Assembly: GCF_900188245.1 (NCBI RefSeq) | Contig: NZ_FZOK01000008.1 | Location: 62,001 to 126,000, forward strand | Source: Belliella buryatensis | Lineage (GTDB): Bacteria; Bacteroidota; Bacteroidia; Cytophagales; Cyclobacteriaceae | DNA: 64,000 bases | Direction: 5' to 3' | Shown here: piece by piece, positions 8,236-19,107 of the stretch | How positions within the stretch are numbered: position 1 is the stretch's first letter | How the letters are laid out: every line of letters begins with the position of its first letter | The notes under the pieces: model-generated | What the model was told of the DNA's origin: nothing | Databases searched by the model: none | Seen by the model: the letters and a program-made list of their open reading frames with translations, nothing else | Made by a program: the position numbers and the translations under genes

Positions 8236-10737
8236 TTGACTTTTTTCATCTCCCTTATTTTTCTCCTCTTTGAGCTTTTTCAGCTTTTCTATTTCATTCA
8301 ACTCTTCCACAGACTTTACTTTTTCATCCAAGACGGCTGGGAAGTTTTTGAAATTGAGATCGCGCTGAGGGAATGGAATTTCTACTCCATGCTCCTTGAA
8401 TGATTTGAAAGTCCCTCTCATGACTGCGTTGCGAATCAACACCCAAGTATCAAAATTCTCAACCCAAAAGAGCACTCTAAATTCAATCGCACTATCTGCA
8501 AAATTCTGCAAATAAACCCTCGGCTCTGGATTTTTTAGAATTTCATCCAATGCTAACTGTCTTGAAATAAGATCAGTAACCAAATCTATATCTGATCCAT
8601 AACTCACTCCAATCAACAACTCCACTCTACGCTTCTTGTCTGATAATGTCCAGTTGATCAAATGCTGTGACAATAAATCTCCATTGGGAATAATTATCTC
8701 TGAACCATCATACCCCTGAATCTTACTTGCCCTGATTCCTACATCTTTTACCGTCCCCATTCTTCCTCCCACCTCAATATTATCACCTACCTGAATGGGT
8801 TTTTCAAAAGCCAATATCACTCCTGAGACAAGGTTATTGACAATAGTCTGCAAACCAAAACTGATCCCTAGTGTCAATGCCCCTAAGACGATGGCGATCT
8901 TCTCAAAACCAATACCTGAAGCCCCTATAGCCAATAAAAATCCTAAGGAAAGTACACCCAGCCTGATTAATAGAATAGAGGAACCGAGCCTCTTTTCTCG
9001 CAGGTTTGCTTGTTGCTGATCTTTGATAGTAGCAAAGTAGGCAATATTATTAGCTAACAAGCTGGCGACATACACAATGACAACAAATACGACGATATTC
9101 CCATAGGTGAATTTAGTATTGAAAAGTGAACGCTCAGTAGTCAGGAGGATACCTGCCTGATCTATAAAGAGATCTAACAGCGACAAGTTGTCTAAAAAAT
9201 AGTAGACCCAGATCAATGAAGCTACTCCATACAAAGTACGTTTGACTCTTGTCTGAATGCCATGAAAGTCAATATAAGAAGTAAAGTCATTTTCACTCTT
9301 CCTTCTTACTTCGATCTGAAGATAAATAACTTCCATTACAATCTGCACGAATAGATAAAGACCAATCGCCTGGGCAAAGCTTAAGGTAGCTGCTACTCCT
9401 AAAAGTTTACTAAGGCTAAAACGTCCAAAAATATTGGCCAAAATGGAAAACACTTGCAATCCAATATAGAGCTTGACTAATTTGTCAATTAAATTGGGTA
9501 AAAGTTCAGGATTGTTTTCCTTAAACCTAACGATCTTTACAGCAAGATATATCCCTATCATACTCAAAAAAAGCAAATACCATCGCTCTGAAAAATTGGT
9601 GTCTCTGTATAAATTGCTAACAGTATAAATAAAGAAAATAAACACGAACATCAACCACAGCCTAAAAAGTCCTGATGGAAAACTAGACCTTAGCATCACA
9701 GTAACCACCAAAACTGCTATCCAAAGCAAAACCGTGAGAAATGAAATCGTAGGATTAGAATAGAAAAAAGGAATAAAGGGAAGAATGATTATAACCCCAC
9801 TAAGGATAGGGAATTTGGGAACATAATGCGCCCTTTCTAAAATTATCTTAGCAAACTCTTTTTCTTGCTTAATTTTTGAAATAGAATTTTTAATCCAAAT
9901 CGAAAACCCAATAAAAACAAGCAATAAAAAAATCGTTATTCCTGTATGATTTTTAATGTATCTTTTTAAAATCACCTCATTGAGTCTAATAGACTCCCAA
10001 AATACACTAGAGAGGTTCAAGTTTGGCTCATAGCTTTTTTTCTCCCATAGATAATTGATATCCTTCCTAAGTAATGCTGCTTCTGCACTTCTTCTCTCCA
10101 CATCAAGTGCAATGGAAAGCTCGGATATCTTTATCATCATTCTTGAAATTCTAGTTTGAAAAGCTGCGGTTAGAATTCTCTGCCCATTGAGTAAGCTATC
10201 TGTTTGAATGATTCGACTTCTAAATTGTGATAAGGCAGCTTGATACTCTGGAAGGATGGAGGAATCTCTGAGATCTAATTTCATTAGATCAGATTGTTTC
10301 ATTTCCTCAAGTTGGCTTTTAGCTTCAATCAACTCTTCAGTACGTGCAGTCACCTTACGCTCAGCATCACCCACTTGCACCCTGATATTTCTGAGCAGGT
10401 TGTCAAGTTCATTTAGATACCTGATATTAATTTTGCTATCTTGATCTTCAAGCCTACTTTGGATCACATTGACCAGTCTTTCTATATCTGGCATATCTTC
10501 CATTAGTGACAAGGTATCTAGCTCTCGATTGAGATTAAAATTCATTCGATTCAATTGAATCGTGAAGTCTTGTGCTTTCCGAATACTACCTTCTAGTGAA
10601 GGTCTTTCAGGCTTTTCTTCTTCTTGAAGGTTTTCATTGACTTTGAGAAGTGTGTCGAGTGCTTCTATATCAGTCTGAAAAGCAAACCCACTAAAAGACA
10701 GGGTTAATAAAAAACATAAGAGATAAGTAATTCTCAT
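8233..10737 (-). CDS. MscS-family mechanosensitive channel with long periplasmic domain
   Basis: 834 residues, far longer than MscS of E. coli (about 286) and of the MscK/YbdG-like large class. Residues 1-20 form a signal peptide. Residues 25-230 are charged and coiled-coil-like. About eight to ten membrane helices follow (250-620). The pore-lining helix reads ALTLGISFGLQTIVNNLVSGVILAFEKP..., split here as GALTLGISFGLQTIVNN and the beta domain with IQVGDNIEVGGRMGTVKDVGIR. The C-terminal domain (GVSYGSDIDLVTDLI) precedes a Lys/Glu-rich tail. Function: release of osmolytes on membrane tension. It is divergent from the DegP-like gene. Confidence 0.88.
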   Translation of the reverse strand: MRITYLLCFLLTLSFSGFAFQTDIEALDTLLKVNENLQEEEKPERPSLEGSIRKAQDFTIQLNRMNFNLNRELDTLSLMEDMPDIERLVNVIQSRLEDQDSKINIRYLNELDNLLRNIRVQVGDAERKVTARTEELIEAKSQLEEMKQSDLMKLDLRDSSILPEYQAALSQFRSRIIQTDSLLNGQRILTAAFQTRISRMMIKISELSIALDVERRSAEAALLRKDINYLWEKKSYEPNLNLSSVFWESIRLNEVILKRYIKNHTGITIFLLLVFIGFSIWIKNSISKIKQEKEFAKIILERAHYVPKFPILSGVIIILPFIPFFYSNPTISFLTVLLWIAVLVVTVMLRSSFPSGLFRLWLMFVFIFFIYTVSNLYRDTNFSERWYLLFLSMIGIYLAVKIVRFKENNPELLPNLIDKLVKLYIGLQVFSILANIFGRFSLSKLLGVAATLSFAQAIGLYLFVQIVMEVIYLQIEVRRKSENDFTSYIDFHGIQTRVKRTLYGVASLIWVYYFLDNLSLLDLFIDQAGILLTTERSLFNTKFTYGNIVVFVVIVYVASLLANNIAYFATIKDQQQANLREKRLGSSILLIRLGVLSLGFLLAIGASGIGFEKIAIVLGALTLGISFGLQTIVNNLVSGVILAFEKPIQVGDNIEVGGRMGTVKDVGIRASKIQGYDGSEIIIPNGDLLSQHLINWTLSDKKRRVELLIGVSYGSDIDLVTDLISRQLALDEILKNPEPRVYLQNFADSAIEFRVLFWVENFDTWVLIRNAVMRGTFKSFKEHGVEIPFPQRDLNFKNFPAVLDEKVKSVEELNEIEKLKKLKEEKNKGDEKSQ

Positions 10738-10988
10738 AAAGGATAGGTTGAGGCTCTATGAATTAAAGATATGTGATTATCCGATTTAATACCAATATTA
10801 CTATCCATTAGATCAAAAAATCATATTCCATGAACTGAAGCTCAGAATATGGGTTATATAAATAGAAAATATCAGTTTGCTGTTAAACCATGTTAAATAA
10901 AACTGCCATTAGTATCAAAATGCTTGATTTTTGATAACTGATGTGTGTAAATTTCGTGTATCATTTATAGAACTTAAACATAAAAGAA
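10738..10988. promoter_or_regulatory. Divergent promoter region between mscS-like and htrA-like genes
   Basis: 251 AT-rich bases between two divergent starts. A TAAATTTC at 10948-10955 with TTG about 21 bases upstream is a weak match to the housekeeping promoter for htrA. An envelope-stress sigma factor would fit the gene content, but I see no site I can name. An imperfect inverted repeat (CATATTC at about 10832 and GAATATG at about 10855) is present. Confidence 0.3.
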
Positions 10989-12485
10989 ATGAACAAAAAG
11001 CAATTTTTCTTAGGCATAGTGTTGGCCTCTCTGATAGGGGGGATTGTTGCTTTGGCGGGAGCTAGCTTCTTGGCTAAGCAAAACACTGCCACCAATTTCT
11101 CCGAAAAGCAAGACGCAAGTCTTGTCAATTGGCTCTCTGATGACAAGTTCACTATTCCTGATGGGATCAACTTCGTAGCTGCAGCGCAACAAGTCACCCC
11201 TGCTGTGGTCCATGTCAAAAGCACTGTCTCTGTCACACAAAGACAGCGAGGTGCAGATCCACTTGAAGAATTATTTGGCTTTAGATCACCCAATAGAGGA
11301 CAAATGCCTCAAGAAGCCAGAAGTTCAGGTTCGGGAGTAATCATTTCTGAAGATGGCTACATCGTCACTAATAATCATGTAATAGAAAATGCAAGTAAGG
11401 TTGAAATTTCCCTTGAAAATAATACTAGATACACCGCAAGGGTAATTGGGACTGATCCATCCACTGATCTTGCACTACTCAAAATTGAAGAAAAAAATCT
11501 TCCATATGTCAGATTTGGAGATTCTGATAAAACAAAGGTAGGGGAATGGGTATTGGCAGTTGGGAATCCATTTGACCTCACTTCTACTGTGACTGCTGGT
11601 ATCATTAGTGCCAAAGCCAGAAATATCGGAATCTTAAGAACTGCTGAGAACAACCTTTCCATTGAGTCTTTCTTGCAGACAGACGCGGTGGTGAATCCAG
11701 GTAATTCTGGCGGAGCTCTGGTAAACTTAGCGGGGGAATTGATTGGTATCAACACAGCAATTGCCTCTCGTACAGGAACTTTCAATGGGTATGCTTTTGC
11801 TGTCCCTACATCTATTGTGAAAAAAGTAATGGACGACTTGCTTGAATTCGGAGCCGTTCAAAGAGGGCTTTTAGGGGTGACGATTCAGGATGTATCCCCA
11901 GAACTAGAAGAAAGCCTTAAAAAGCCATTAGGGGTAAGCCAAGGTGTCTATATCGCTGGAGTCAATGAGGGAAGTGGAGGAAAAGAAGCAGGACTGAAAG
12001 AAGGTGACATTATCATTGGTGTAGATGGAGTCACTACTAATAGTGTAGCTAAACTACAAGAAATGGTAGCTAGAAAACGACCAGGAGATAAGGTAGAAGT
12101 GAAATACTTAAGAGATGGAAAAGAACTCTTAGCCTCTGCTACGTTGAGAAATCTTTCTGGTGACACCAAAATAGTAAAGAAAGAGGTGCCTATTGTTGCT
12201 AGCTTCAATGGTTTGACTTTTGAAGATATCAAGCCAAATATCAAAGATAGACTCAAAATCCAAGGTGGTGCCACTATCATCACAGTAGAAAATGAATCTT
12301 GGAAAAAAGCAGGTGCCAGAGTTGGGTTTATCATTACCTCAGTAATTGGACCAGACGGCAGATACAGAATATCAGGAGCAAATGACTTGATAGCACTTCT
12401 GGAAGAGAGTAGAGGTGAAGAGATTGTCGTTCTAGGACTATATCCAAATGGTCAAGAGTACTATTTCGAGGTAGAAGTAGAGTAG
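10989..12485 (+). CDS. degP: DegP/HtrA family periplasmic serine protease
   Basis: 498 residues. One N-terminal hydrophobic segment (8-29) acts as a signal or anchor. The trypsin-like domain has the full triad: H130 in VTNNHVIEN, D160 in STDLALLKI and S240 in NPGNSGGALVN. The first PDZ domain starts about 290 (GLLGVTIQDV) with the segment [16 protein letters not shown]; the second, divergent PDZ domain (about 400-498) contains SWKKAGARVGFIITSV. It degrades or refolds damaged envelope proteins. Monocistronic, followed by a bidirectional terminator. It could equally be named DegQ-like, as the long Q-linker of DegP is not obvious. Confidence 0.92.
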   Translation: MNKKQFFLGIVLASLIGGIVALAGASFLAKQNTATNFSEKQDASLVNWLSDDKFTIPDGINFVAAAQQVTPAVVHVKSTVSVTQRQRGADPLEELFGFRSPNRGQMPQEARSSGSGVIISEDGYIVTNNHVIENASKVEISLENNTRYTARVIGTDPSTDLALLKIEEKNLPYVRFGDSDKTKVGEWVLAVGNPFDLTSTVTAGIISAKARNIGILRTAENNLSIESFLQTDAVVNPGNSGGALVNLAGELIGINTAIASRTGTFNGYAFAVPTSIVKKVMDDLLEFGAVQRGLLGVTIQDVSPELEESLKKPLGVSQGVYIAGVNEGSGGKEAGLKEGDIIIGVDGVTTNSVAKLQEMVARKRPGDKVEVKYLRDGKELLASATLRNLSGDTKIVKKEVPIVASFNGLTFEDIKPNIKDRLKIQGGATIITVENESWKKAGARVGFIITSVIGPDGRYRISGANDLIALLEESRGEEIVVLGLYPNGQEYYFEVEVE

Positions 12486-12515
12486 ATTCAGTTTAGTGTT
12501 TGAGTTGTTTGGAGT

Positions 12516-12545
12516 AAAAAGACCGGTCTGTCGATCGGTCTTTTT
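12516..12545 (+). terminator. Bidirectional intrinsic terminator
   Basis: Stem AAAAAGACCG (12516-12525) with CGGTCTTTTT (12536-12545) around a ten-base loop. It ends the DegP-like gene on plus and lies just beyond the stop codon of the minus-strand gene at 12546. Confidence 0.88.
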
Positions 12546-13436
12546 CTATTTATATTCAATAAAACTCTCTAAACTATCAAGTAAAATATCCACAAAAATC
12601 TCCCCTCCCTCTCTGTCTAAATGATCCATATCTCTGAACAATGAATCCCGGTCCAGAAATACATTATCGAAATCTAGAATCCTTAAGCTCTCCTTCATGA
12701 AAATACTATCTGCATGATAGCTCTCTTCTCCCAATATCCCATAATAAGATCGGGATAAAGGAAACCTGACCCCTATCAACTCTACATTATGCTCCCTACT
12801 CAATGAAATAATATTCATCAAGGCATCTCTCATCTTTTCTGAAGCCCCATCTTGCTCAAAGTAATTTTCAAATCTATCTTGAGCTTGTCTCCGTCTTTCT
12901 TCTTCTGTCAAGTTTTCCCAAGCAATCCTACCCTTGCTCCCACCCCAACGTCTATAATCAAACAGTTCCTCAGTTATGAAATTTTTGATTACCAAACTGT
13001 AGCGATCATTGAGAAAAACAAGATAATATTTAAGGTATTTTTCATTGACAAATTCAAACCAAGAATCGAAATCATCTCTTTCTGTATAATATGCTGATCT
13101 ATCTAAGTTATTTTGATTTTCGCGAGTAGGGGAAAGCGTATGGTCATCTACACTGATATATATGCGCTCAATTTTACCTTTTCGAAGCAGATACCTTAAC
13201 TTTCTTCCCATATCTAAGTAAGAATCACTCTGAGCAGAAAAATTATGTACCTCAAATTCTTCTGCAAAATCTCCCAATGGTGTCCCATGAGAATCTGCCA
13301 ATATAAACTCGTCAAAATCAAGATCTACTTCTTCATAATCTTTGATATAAAACCCTCTAATTAAAAGAAAAAGAGCAAAATTAACCACTAAAAGAATAAT
13401 CAAAAAAAGAAAGGTGTTTTTCAGAAAAGCTCTCAT
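12546..13436 (-). CDS. SGNH-like (DltD/AlgX-type) membrane-anchored partner of MBOAT
   Basis: 296 residues from ATG 13436, four bases after the MBOAT stop codon. One transmembrane helix (8-29) anchors the protein, and the rest is outside the membrane. FILADSHGTPLGD places a candidate nucleophile at S49, and DMDHLDREGG places D269/D271 and H272 where SGNH hydrolases carry their D-x-x-H pair. Such proteins pair with MBOAT acyltransferases to move acetyl or other acyl groups to extracellular glycans or other acceptors. I infer this role from architecture and operon; the family match is weak by eye, and the acceptor is unknown. Confidence 0.6.
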   Translation of the reverse strand: MRAFLKNTFLFLIILLVVNFALFLLIRGFYIKDYEEVDLDFDEFILADSHGTPLGDFAEEFEVHNFSAQSDSYLDMGRKLRYLLRKGKIERIYISVDDHTLSPTRENQNNLDRSAYYTERDDFDSWFEFVNEKYLKYYLVFLNDRYSLVIKNFITEELFDYRRWGGSKGRIAWENLTEEERRRQAQDRFENYFEQDGASEKMRDALMNIISLSREHNVELIGVRFPLSRSYYGILGEESYHADSIFMKESLRILDFDNVFLDRDSLFRDMDHLDREGGEIFVDILLDSLESFIEYK

Positions 13437-13440
13437 AAAC

Positions 13441-14895
13441 TTAAAATTGAAAGTAAATAAACTCAATTTCCTCGGATGTATTACCAAAAATATCTATTGC
13501 TAATATGATCAACAAATACATGCCCCAGCGAAATACCCTACTTCTACTCGCTGCTAAATCCATGATAGCATATTGGCGTCTTCTACCATTCCATTCTATC
13601 AGGATAAAGATGACAATCAAAACCATAAGGGAAAGGACGCCTTCAAGAATATGAAAATCTGGGATTGAGAATAAACTTGGCTGCATCATATTTTGCACAT
13701 ATCCCCAAGCATGAGACATGCTCTCAGCTCTAAAGAAAATCCATGCAAAACTAGTCAGCCCAAAAGTAAACAGCATTGAAATCAGCTCTCTCAGATTTGG
13801 CCACCTACTTTCCTGTGCCACTACATCTAAGTTGTTTCTATTTTTACCCAATAGTAAAGAAGGCAGAAAATAGACGGCATTGAGTGCCCCCCATATGATA
13901 AAAGTCCAATTGGCACCATGCCAAAATCCAGATACCAAGAAAATTATAAATGTATTTCTAATACTTAAGGCCAGCCCACCCCTACTTCCCCCCAACGGGA
14001 TATAAAGATAGTCTCTAAACCATGTAGATAGTGAAATATGCCATCTTCGCCAGAACTCTGCCACATCTCTTGAAAAATATGGAAATGCGAAATTTTGCAT
14101 CAATTGAAATCCAAACAGTCTAGAAGTTCCAATCGCAATATCCGAATAGCCCGAAAAATCACCATAAATCTGGAAAGCAAATAATACAGCCCCTAAAGCA
14201 AGTATACTCCCAGACAGGGACTCACTTTGATTGAATATAATATTAACATATTCTGCACAATTATCCGCAATAACCATTTTTTTAAACAAACCCCAAAGAA
14301 TCTGCCTCAATCCATCTACCGCTTTATTTTGATCAAAAACTCTTTTTTCTGAAAATTGAGGTAAAAGGTTTGTCGCCCTTTCAATTGGCCCTGCTACCAA
14401 TTGAGGGAAAAAACTGACATAAGCGCCAAAAGCAATCCAATCGTGAGTTGGTATCAACTTTTTCCTATAGACATCAATAGTATAACTCATGGTTTGGAAA
14501 GTATAAAAACTAATTCCAACAGGAAGAATAATCTTCAAGGAGGAAGCCTTAAAAGGTACTCCTAGCATTTGAAACCCATTAATGAAATTATCCAGAAAAA
14601 AATTATAATACTTAAAAAATCCTAGGAAGCCAAGATTAGCACAAATACTAATTGTCAGCAACAGCATTCTCCTCTTTGCATTCTCCTCTTTGCCTAGACC
14701 TATACCAACCAAATAATCAATTAAAGTACTGAAAGCAATCAAAGACAAAAACCTCCAATCCCACCATCCATAAAAAACATAACTTGCTACTAAAATCAGC
14801 AAGTTTTGAGCTTTAAGATTCCGATTAAAAAGAAACCAATAGCATATAAATACTATCGGAAGGAAGATTGCAAAATCTAAGGAGTTAAAAAGCAT
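13441..14895 (-). CDS. MBOAT family O-acyltransferase (AlgI-like)
   Basis: 484 residues from ATG 14895 (an upstream in-frame ATG at 14931 would lie inside the promoter). It has about eleven hydrophobic helices. Conserved MBOAT features: LVAGPIERATNLLPQF, YGDFSGYSDIAIG, RRWHISLSTWFRDYLYIPLG (H286) and SGFWHGANWTFIIWG with catalytic H326. AlgI-type proteins carry acyl groups across the cytoplasmic membrane for transfer to exported polysaccharides. It forms a two-gene operon with the SGNH-like gene downstream, under a good promoter at 14929-14957. No polysaccharide synthesis genes are adjacent. Confidence 0.9.
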   Translation of the reverse strand: MLFNSLDFAIFLPIVFICYWFLFNRNLKAQNLLILVASYVFYGWWDWRFLSLIAFSTLIDYLVGIGLGKEENAKRRMLLLTISICANLGFLGFFKYYNFFLDNFINGFQMLGVPFKASSLKIILPVGISFYTFQTMSYTIDVYRKKLIPTHDWIAFGAYVSFFPQLVAGPIERATNLLPQFSEKRVFDQNKAVDGLRQILWGLFKKMVIADNCAEYVNIIFNQSESLSGSILALGAVLFAFQIYGDFSGYSDIAIGTSRLFGFQLMQNFAFPYFSRDVAEFWRRWHISLSTWFRDYLYIPLGGSRGGLALSIRNTFIIFLVSGFWHGANWTFIIWGALNAVYFLPSLLLGKNRNNLDVVAQESRWPNLRELISMLFTFGLTSFAWIFFRAESMSHAWGYVQNMMQPSLFSIPDFHILEGVLSLMVLIVIFILIEWNGRRRQYAIMDLAASRSRVFRWGMYLLIILAIDIFGNTSEEIEFIYFQF

Positions 14896-14928
14896 GCAGA
14901 CCTTAACTAATGAACAGAATATAAGCCA

Positions 14929-14957
14929 CAAACATAAGGAAATTTGATCAATCCAAA
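14929..14957 (-). promoter_or_regulatory. Promoter of the MBOAT operon
   Basis: On the minus strand a TTTG (14954-14957) is followed after 17 bases by TATGTTTG (14929-14936), matching the Bacteroidota -33/-7 consensus. It lies 34 bases upstream of the ATG at 14895. Confidence 0.7.
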
Positions 14958-14990
14958 ATCAATCTAAAGTCCTTTTGATCGATAACAAAT

Positions 14991-15018
14991 AAAAAAAGGC
15001 AACCTTTCGGCTGCCTTT
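14991..15018 (-). terminator. Terminator of eno
   Basis: Minus-strand stem AAAGGCAGCC, loop GAAA, GGTTGCCTTT followed by more T. One G-U pair forms only in the minus-strand RNA, which fits the orientation of eno. Confidence 0.88.
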
Positions 15019-15039
15019 CTCTTTAAATATTTGATTTTT

Positions 15040-16341
<1,302 letters not shown>

Positions 16342-16346
16342 TTATT

Positions 16347-17438
16347 TTATTGCATTAAAGATACAAATTCATCAAATAAATAACGAGAATCATGAGGCCC
16401 TGGAGCAGATTCTGGATGATACTGAACAGAGAAAGCGGGTTTACTTTTCAACTTGATCCCTGCTACGGTTCCATCATTAAGGTGAACATGTGTGATTTCC
16501 AAATCACTATTACTCTCTACGTCTTCTCTATTGACCACAAACCCGTGATTTTGAGAAGTGATTTCACTTTTACCAGTAAGCAAATTCTTGATAGGGTGGT
16601 TGATCCCTCTATGACCATGATGCATCTTATAAGTAGATACTCCACAAGCTTCTGCTAAAAGTTGGTGTCCAAGGCAAATCCCAAATACAGGCTTACCCGT
16701 CTCAAGAATTTCTTTAGTAGTTTTTACCGCATATTCCATTACGGCAGGGTCACCAGGGCCATTGGACAGAAAATATCCATTCGGACTCCAAGCTTGAAGT
16801 TCTGCTAAACTAGTCTTAGCAGGAAACACTTTACAGTAGACCCCTCTATCAGCAAGATTCCTTAAAATATTCTTTTTGATTCCAAAATCAAGACATGCAA
16901 CTTTAATAGGAGCATTTTCATCACCAAAATAATATGGTTCTTTGGTACAAACCTTTGAAGACAATTCTAGACCATTCATATCAGGCACCAAATTCAATTC
17001 GGCTTTGAGCCCTGCAAGATCATCTTCAAATTCAGAACTAATGATTGCATTCATTGCGCCTTTTGATCTAATATGTCTTACAAGCATCCTTGTGTCAATA
17101 TCAGCTATGCCCGTAATATTATGTTTGACTAAATAATCTTGAAGAGATCCATCTGCATCAAGTCTACTAAAGACATCTGAAAAAGTATTGACTACTATAC
17201 CAGCAATGGTTGGACTATCAGATTCTATCTCTGTATCTATCACACCATAATTCCCGATATGAGATGTAGTAGTGACTATGATTTGCCCAGTGTAGGAAGG
17301 ATCTGTGTAAATTTCTTGATAACCAGTCATTCCTGTATTAAAACAGATTTCACCACCATTGGTGCCTGGCTTTCCGATAAGTGTACCGCGGAATATAGTC
17401 CCATCGGCCAATAGAAGAGTTGCTTTTTGTTTGTTCAT
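16347..17438 (-). CDS. carA: Carbamoyl-phosphate synthase small (glutaminase) subunit
   Basis: 363 residues. The N-terminal CPSase small-chain domain (1-150, GTNGGEICFNTGMTGYQEI) is followed by a class I glutamine amidotransferase domain with the nucleophile C255 in FGICLGHQ and the H341/E343 pair in YHPESAPGPHD. It supplies ammonia from glutamine to the large subunit for arginine and pyrimidine synthesis. carB is not in the window. It lies between rplQ (with its terminator) and eno. Confidence 0.96.
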   Translation of the reverse strand: MNKQKATLLLADGTIFRGTLIGKPGTNGGEICFNTGMTGYQEIYTDPSYTGQIIVTTTSHIGNYGVIDTEIESDSPTIAGIVVNTFSDVFSRLDADGSLQDYLVKHNITGIADIDTRMLVRHIRSKGAMNAIISSEFEDDLAGLKAELNLVPDMNGLELSSKVCTKEPYYFGDENAPIKVACLDFGIKKNILRNLADRGVYCKVFPAKTSLAELQAWSPNGYFLSNGPGDPAVMEYAVKTTKEILETGKPVFGICLGHQLLAEACGVSTYKMHHGHRGINHPIKNLLTGKSEITSQNHGFVVNREDVESNSDLEITHVHLNDGTVAGIKLKSKPAFSVQYHPESAPGPHDSRYLFDEFVSLMQ

Positions 17439-17457
17439 TGTGTTTTTAACGACTCGT

Positions 17458-17465
17458 CAAATTTA
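17458..17465 (-). promoter_or_regulatory. Candidate -7 box for carA-eno
   Basis: Minus-strand TAAATTTG matches TAnnTTTG, 19 bases before the carA ATG and downstream of the rplQ terminator. No good -33 TTTG is visible at the usual distance. Confidence 0.45.
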
Positions 17466-17503
17466 AGGAAATTATAAAGATATGCCTTGTAAATTTTAAT
17501 AGA

Positions 17504-17545
17504 TATAAAAAAAGGGATTGAACCAAAGTTCAATCCCTTTATATG
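17504..17545 (-). terminator. Terminator of the S10/spc/alpha ribosomal unit, after rplQ
   Basis: A 13-base perfect stem (17511-17523 with 17528-17540) around CAAA, followed on the minus strand by a run of seven T. It sits between rplQ and carA. Confidence 0.93.
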
Positions 17546-17562
17546 AAGAGTTTAGCAACATT

Positions 17563-18081
17563 TTATTCTGCTCCTTTTTCTTCTTTGTTATCATCTTCTT
17601 TAGCTTCAACTTCTGGAGCTGCAGACTCAACAGGAGCCTTTGCTTCAGTACTTGCAGCACCTGAACCTCTTCTACTTCTTCTAGTAGTTTTCTTAGCAGG
17701 CTTAGCTTCCTTCAACATCAATTCGTTGAAATCAACCAATTCAATAATGCACATCTCAGCGTTATCACCAAGTCTAAAACCAGTTTTAATGATTCTAGTA
17801 TATCCACCTGGTCTAGTAGCTACTTTCTCAACAACTTCGCCAAAAAGAGCTTTGATAGCTTCTTTATTTTGAAGGTAAGAGAAAGCGATTCTTCTGTTGT
17901 GTGTCGTATCTTCTTTAGCTCTAGTCACTAGAGGCTCTACATATTTTCTCAATTCCTTAGCCTTTGCAAGCGTCGTGGAAATACGCTTGTGAAGGATCAA
18001 AGAAGCTGCCATGTTAGAAAGCATTGCTTTTCTGTGACTAGCAGTTCTTCCAAGGTGGTTAAATTTCTTACCGTGTCTCAT
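17563..18081 (-). CDS. rplQ: 50S ribosomal protein L17
   Basis: 172 residues. The first 115 or so are the conserved L17 core ([20 protein letters not shown], then [10 protein letters not shown]-like [14 protein letters not shown]). The rest is an Ala/Glu/Lys-rich low-complexity tail that ends [10 protein letters not shown] and is absent from the 127-residue E. coli protein; such tails are common in Bacteroidota. L17 sits near the peptide exit tunnel. It is the last gene of the ribosomal unit, six bases after rpoA. Confidence 0.97.
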   Translation of the reverse strand: MRHGKKFNHLGRTASHRKAMLSNMAASLILHKRISTTLAKAKELRKYVEPLVTRAKEDTTHNRRIAFSYLQNKEAIKALFGEVVEKVATRPGGYTRIIKTGFRLGDNAEMCIIELVDFNELMLKEAKPAKKTTRRSRRGSGAASTEAKAPVESAAPEVEAKEDDNKEEKGAE

Positions 18082-18086
18082 TTTTA

Positions 18087-19076
18087 TTACTCTTCATCAA
18101 GTTTATACTTAGACAAATCCATACCGAAGGTCAAACCTTTTTCTTGGATAAGTTGCTCTAATTCAGCTAGAGATTTCTTACCAAAATTCCTAAATTTCAT
18201 CATATCAGAAATTTCCAATTTGGCAAGATCACCCAAGGTTTTCACATCTGCTGCTTTCAAACAATTGAACGCACGAACTGAAAGATCCAAATCACCTAGA
18301 GAAGTCTTCAATAACTTTCTCATGTGTAAGAATTCTTCATCGATCGGCTCAGGTTCAGATACTCCAGTAGAATCAAGAACCATAGTTTGGTCAGAAAACA
18401 ACATGAAATGCTGAATAAGAATCTTTGCTGATTCTTGAAGAGCTTTCTCAGGATGAATAGATCCATCTGTAGTAACTTCAAGAATCAATTTTTCGAAATC
18501 AGTTTTCTGCTCAACCCTTGTGTTTTCAACACTATATTTCACATTTTTGATCGGAGTGAAAATAGCATCAATTGGGATAACACCGAAAACTTGTTCTTTA
18601 GGTTTAGATTCTTCTGCAGGAAGATATCCTCTTCCTTTTTCTACTGTAAGCTCTACTTCCAGACTTTTTGATTCATCCAAGTGGCAGATTACCAATTCAG
18701 GATTCAACACTTCAAAAGAAGTTGTGAATTTAGCGATATCCCCAGCAGTGAAAACAGATTGGTTTTTAACTTCTACGGTGATTTTACCGTCAATAGCTTC
18801 ATGAACCTTTTTGAATCTTACCTGCTTCAGGTTAAGAATGATGTCCGTAACATCTTCTACTACACCTTCGATAGTAGAAAATTCATGAACAACACCTGGT
18901 AGTTTTACTGAGGTGATAGCGTAACCCTCAAGAGAAGACAAAAGAATTCTTCTTAAGGCATTACCAATGGTAACCCCATAGCCTTTTTCAAGTGGCTTGA
19001 ATGTAAATAAACCGTGAAAATCATCGGCTTTTTCCATTACCACTTTTTCAGGCATTTGAAATGCTAATATGGACAT
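18087..19076 (-). CDS. rpoA: RNA polymerase alpha subunit
   Basis: 329 residues from ATG 19076 ([12 protein letters not shown]). A longer frame to 19130 would overlap rpsD and lacks homology-like sequence, so the shorter start is chosen. The N-terminal domain (about 1-225) carries [20 protein letters not shown] for dimerisation and assembly. The C-terminal domain (about 245-325) has [21 protein letters not shown] and [14 protein letters not shown], the helix-hairpin elements that bind UP-element DNA. It lies between rpsD and rplQ, as in the classical alpha operon. Confidence 0.97.
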   Translation of the reverse strand: MSILAFQMPEKVVMEKADDFHGLFTFKPLEKGYGVTIGNALRRILLSSLEGYAITSVKLPGVVHEFSTIEGVVEDVTDIILNLKQVRFKKVHEAIDGKITVEVKNQSVFTAGDIAKFTTSFEVLNPELVICHLDESKSLEVELTVEKGRGYLPAEESKPKEQVFGVIPIDAIFTPIKNVKYSVENTRVEQKTDFEKLILEVTTDGSIHPEKALQESAKILIQHFMLFSDQTMVLDSTGVSEPEPIDEEFLHMRKLLKTSLGDLDLSVRAFNCLKAADVKTLGDLAKLEISDMMKFRNFGKKSLAELEQLIQEKGLTFGMDLSKYKLDEE

Positions 19077-19107
19077 ATCAATAGTTCTTTTTAAGTCTGA
19101 ATTAATA

